Shown piece after piece: positions 61,186 to 64,000 of a stretch of DNA of 64,000 nucleotides. The stretch is from positions 372,001 through 436,000 of the forward strand of contig NZ_CP028811.1 of NCBI RefSeq assembly GCF_003055625.1, read 5' to 3'. The notes under the pieces are model-generated. The model was not told the DNA's origin and searched no databases. It saw nothing but the letters and a program-made list of their open reading frames with translations. A program made the translations under genes and the position numbers. Position 1 is the first letter of the stretch; every line of letters begins with the position of its first letter. This stretch comes from Flavobacterium magnum (lineage in GTDB: Bacteria > Bacteroidota > Bacteroidia > Flavobacteriales > Flavobacteriaceae).

Positions 61186-63792
61186 CTATTTTTTCGAAAG
61201 CATCCTGCGGATTTCATTAAGCTTCATTAATGCCTCCACCGGGGTCAGCGTGTTGATGTCAAGATTGAGTATCTCGTCCCGTATTTCTTCCAACAGCGGA
61301 TCGTCGAGATTGAAGATGCTGAGCTGCATTTCGTCTTTCGCTGACTTGATCCCATTCAACGCGTCGCCCGAATGGTCCTTTTCGAGTTTCTTCAAAAGCT
61401 TCTGGGCCTTCAAGATGACCGTTTGCGGCATGCCTGCCATCTTCGCCACATGAATTCCGAAGCTGTGCGCGCTGCCGCCCTTGACAAGCTTCCTCACGAA
61501 CAACACCGTATCCTTCAATTCCTTGACTGACACGTTATAATTCTGTATCCTGGAAAGGATATCGCTCATTTCATTCAATTCATGGTAATGGGTAGCAAAA
61601 AGTGTCTTGGGTTGTGACGGATGCTCATGCAGGTATTCCGCGATGGCCCACGCGATGGAAATCCCGTCGTATGTACTGGTGCCGCGTCCGATCTCATCGA
61701 GCAAAACCAGGCTGCGATCGGAGATATTATTCAGGATGGATGCCGTTTCGTTCATCTCAACCATAAAGGTAGACTCCCCCATCGAGATGTTGTCTGAAGC
61801 ACCGACACGCGTGAAGATCTTATCCACGACGCCCATCCTGACGCTTTCTGCGGGAACAAAACTCCCCATCTGTGAAAGCAGTACGATTAATGCCGTCTGC
61901 CTTAAAATGGCCGACTTACCCGACATGTTCGGTCCGGTAATCATGATGATCTGCTGGGAATCCCTGTCGAGGAAAACATCGTTGGCTATGTAAGGTGTAC
62001 CGATCGGCAGCTGCTTTTCAATCACAGGATGCCTGCCATTAATGATTTCCAAGTCATAGGAATCATCCAAAACCGGGCAGACATAATTATTTTCAAGAGC
62101 CAGCTGCGCAAACGAAGTCAGGCAGTCAAGCTGCGCCACAAGGTTGGCATTGAGCTGTACCGGCTTGATGTAACTGGCAATCCAGCCGACAAGTTGCTCA
62201 AACAACTCCGCTTCCAGCTTGTGGATTTTTTCCTCAGCACCCAATATCTTGGTTTCATATTCCTTAAGTTCCTCAGTGATGTAACGCTCGGCATTCACCA
62301 GTGTTTGCTTGCGTATCCAGGCCGAAGGCACTTTATCCTTGTGGGTGTTGCGCACCTCTATATAGTAACCGAAAACGTTATTAAAAGAAATTTTAAGTGA
62401 TGAAATCCCTGTAGCCTCTGATTCCCGCTTCTCGATGCCTTCCAGGAATTCCTTTCCCGTAGTCGAAATCAAGCGAAGTTCATCCAACTCCGGATTGATT
62501 CCAAAAGCGATCGCATTTCCTTTGGAAATGGCCACGGGCGCATCGGGATTCAGCGTATACCCGATTTTTTCACGAAGCAGCTCACAACTGTGCAGGCTGT
62601 CACCGATGGTTTTTACCGCATCAAGCGGACTTGCCAGTGCCAATTCCTTGACGGGGATGATGGCATCCAGAGAGTCCTTCAGATAGATGACTTCCCTCGG
62701 CGTCACTTTTCCGGTGGCGATTTTCGAAATCAACCGTTCCAGGTCTGAAATCTGTTTGACCTGATGCTGTATGCTTTTGAGCACATCCTGGTTGTCTTTC
62801 AGATAAGAAACCACTTCGTGCCGACTCCTGATCTTTCCGATATCCTTGAGTGGAAGCGCAAGCCATCGCTTCAACAGCCGGCTTCCCATGGGCGAGAGCG
62901 TGCGGTCGATGACGTCGAGCAGGGTCACGGCATTCGGGTTGTAACTATGGTACAATTCAAGATTACGGATTGTGAATCGGTCCATCCAGACGTATGCATC
63001 CTCAGCTATGCGCTGGATTGCCGTGATGTGTTGCACCTTGTCGTGCTGTGTTTCGGACAGATAATACAGGACCGCGCCAGATGCAATGATGCCGTCCGGC
63101 AATTCCTCAATCCCGAAGCCCTTTAACGAAACGGTCTTGAAGTGATGGGTCAGGGTTTGCAACGCGTAATCTTCTTTATAAACCCAATCCTCGAGATAAA
63201 AATTATGGAAATCCTCACCAAAGGCCTCTTTAAAATCACCCTTATTTTGTTTCGGCACAAGCACCTCGCTCGGATTGAAGTTCTGAAGCAACTTGTCAAT
63301 GTATTCCGCATTGCCCTGCGCGGTCAGGAACTCACCTGTAGATACATCGAGGAACGCTATGCCCAACTGTTTTTTTCCGAAATACACCGCCGCGAGGAAA
63401 TTATTGGATTTCGAATGCAACACTTCGTCGTTCATGGAAACACCTGGCGTAACGAGTTCGGTAACACCGCGTTTCACAATGGTTTTCGTCATTTTCGGAT
63501 CCTCGAGCTGGTCGCAGATGGCCACGCGCAGACCGGCCTTTACCAGCTTTGGCAGGTAGGTGTTCAGGGAATGGTGCGGAAAGCCCGCCAACGCGGTTTC
63601 GGTTTCTGATCCCGCACCACGTTTGGTCAGGACGATACCCAGTATTTTTGAGGCACGAATGGCATCCTCACCGAAAGTTTCATAAAAATCCCCTACGCGG
63701 AACAACAGGCATGCATCAGGATACTTGCGCTTGATCTCGTTGTACTGCTTCATTAAAGGCGTTTCCTTCGGTGCTTTCTCTTTTGTTGCCAA
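61186..63792 (-). CDS. mutS: DNA mismatch repair protein MutS
   Basis: Mismatch recognition ATPase of 868 residues. The mismatch-binding FxE motif is in [13 protein letters not shown] near residue 37, Walker A is [10 protein letters not shown], Walker B is [15 protein letters not shown], and the C-terminal [12 protein letters not shown] suggests a normal tail. The start is TTG (63792), giving [20 protein letters not shown] as in related MutS; an in-frame ATG only occurs at codon 14 and the nearest upstream ATG (63797) is out of frame. A minus-strand TAAATTCG at 63832-63839 may be its -7 box. mutL is not adjacent. Confidence 0.96.
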   Translation of the reverse strand: MATKEKAPKETPLMKQYNEIKRKYPDACLLFRVGDFYETFGEDAIRASKILGIVLTKRGAGSETETALAGFPHHSLNTYLPKLVKAGLRVAICDQLEDPKMTKTIVKRGVTELVTPGVSMNDEVLHSKSNNFLAAVYFGKKQLGIAFLDVSTGEFLTAQGNAEYIDKLLQNFNPSEVLVPKQNKGDFKEAFGEDFHNFYLEDWVYKEDYALQTLTHHFKTVSLKGFGIEELPDGIIASGAVLYYLSETQHDKVQHITAIQRIAEDAYVWMDRFTIRNLELYHSYNPNAVTLLDVIDRTLSPMGSRLLKRWLALPLKDIGKIRSRHEVVSYLKDNQDVLKSIQHQVKQISDLERLISKIATGKVTPREVIYLKDSLDAIIPVKELALASPLDAVKTIGDSLHSCELLREKIGYTLNPDAPVAISKGNAIAFGINPELDELRLISTTGKEFLEGIEKRESEATGISSLKISFNNVFGYYIEVRNTHKDKVPSAWIRKQTLVNAERYITEELKEYETKILGAEEKIHKLEAELFEQLVGWIASYIKPVQLNANLVAQLDCLTSFAQLALENNYVCPVLDDSYDLEIINGRHPVIEKQLPIGTPYIANDVFLDRDSQQIIMITGPNMSGKSAILRQTALIVLLSQMGSFVPAESVRMGVVDKIFTRVGASDNISMGESTFMVEMNETASILNNISDRSLVLLDEIGRGTSTYDGISIAWAIAEYLHEHPSQPKTLFATHYHELNEMSDILSRIQNYNVSVKELKDTVLFVRKLVKGGSAHSFGIHVAKMAGMPQTVILKAQKLLKKLEKDHSGDALNGIKSAKDEMQLSIFNLDDPLLEEIRDEILNLDINTLTPVEALMKLNEIRRMLSKK

Positions 63793-63917
63793 TGCATTTG
63801 TGTTTAGGTTCCGTCGGTGAAAATAGTGGTGCGAATTTAACTATTGCGCTGATTTTGCGTTGTTAAAATTTAAATTTAATTTAAGAAAAATTGTTTAGTC
63901 AGTGTGATTTTAATTTA

Positions 63918-63925
63918 TACATTTG
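63918..63925 (+). promoter_or_regulatory. -7 box (TACATTTG) of the last gene
   Basis: TACATTTG fits TAnnTTTG, with TTTA 20 nt upstream (63894-63897) as a weak -33, and 27 nt to the ATG at 63953. Confidence 0.5.
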
Positions 63926-63952
63926 TTTCGCTAATTTAATTTTTTACAAAAG

Positions 63953-64000
63953 ATGAAAAAAAATCTGATATTATTTTCTGCGATGGCCCTATTCGCGGTA
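63953..64000 (+). CDS. start of a secreted protein gene, cut by the window edge
   Basis: Sixteen codons are visible: MKKNLILFSAMALFAV, a typical signal-peptide beginning with two Lys and a hydrophobic core. The rest lies outside the window, so the product cannot be named. A -7 box precedes it. Confidence 0.6.
   Translation, partial: MKKNLILFSAMALFAV

Overview
The window looks like a chromosomal segment of a gliding member of the Flavobacteriaceae (Bacteroidota), close to Flavobacterium. The evidence is gldB and gldC beside nadE, a type IX secretion (T9SS) plug-type protein, cargo proteins with type A and type B T9SS sorting domains, flavobacterial families (GldC, DUF5916, DUF6702, DPP11-like S46 peptidase), and many Bacteroidota-type promoters (-7 box TAnnTTTG, sometimes with TTTG or TTG 20-21 nt upstream). 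Genes are dense on both strands and mostly housekeeping. I see no rRNA, phage, insertion sequence, plasmid gene or CRISPR array.

Layout. 0.2-5.2 kb: alpha/beta hydrolase, engB, a lipoprotein, gldC-gldB, nadE and a LuxR-type response regulator. 5.2-9.8 kb: dnaG without its zinc ligands, then an operon of ECF sigma factor, membrane protein and outer-membrane protein. 10-14 kb: polyprenyl diphosphate synthase, rlmN, O-methyltransferase, PAP2 phosphatase and tatA. 14.1-19.2 kb: M1 aminopeptidase with a DUF6702 partner, and three tandem paralogous secreted proteins. 19.2-25.7 kb: pepE, tRNA-Gly, a GNAT, an L,D-transpeptidase-like protein, a DUF5916 outer-membrane protein and gpmI. 25.7-34.4 kb: a T9SS type B adhesin-like protein, map, a methyltransferase, an M16 peptidase, the T9SS plug-type protein and apaG. 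34.5-40.6 kb: a small acidic protein and the four-gene ligase-associated DNA repair operon (exonuclease, ligase, Lhr-like helicase, PdeM). 40.8-50.7 kb: pruA, two T9SS type A cargo proteins, rsmG, fatty acid desaturase, aminotransferase, purT and a small Cys/His-rich secreted protein. 50.7-60.8 kb: a large unknown membrane protein, fabD, galE, a DegT aminotransferase, waaA, a GNAT, the S46 peptidase, a Thr-rich lipoprotein and a YegP-like protein. 60.8-64 kb: a tRNA-Gly/tRNA-Leu operon, mutS and the first 16 codons of a secreted protein.

The most striking non-coding structure is a family of four dispersed elements of 80-105 nt (11027-11108, 19980-20079, 45825-45908, 49041-49141). They share two conserved blocks (AGCGGcATCCTTTT and AAAAGATacAGCG). 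Between the blocks is a hairpin whose sequence differs in every copy while its pairing is kept, and the whole is closed by an outer stem that also covaries. This indicates a selected RNA structure. It may belong to the Flavo-1 RNA family described from flavobacteria, which I cannot verify here.

Other points of note are a probable one-base frameshift at the start of the first tandem paralogue (near 19084-19092), genes whose -7 box almost touches the start codon (rlmN, polyprenyl synthase, dnaG: candidate leaderless mRNAs), and a threonine-rich lipoprotein with codon use unlike its neighbours.
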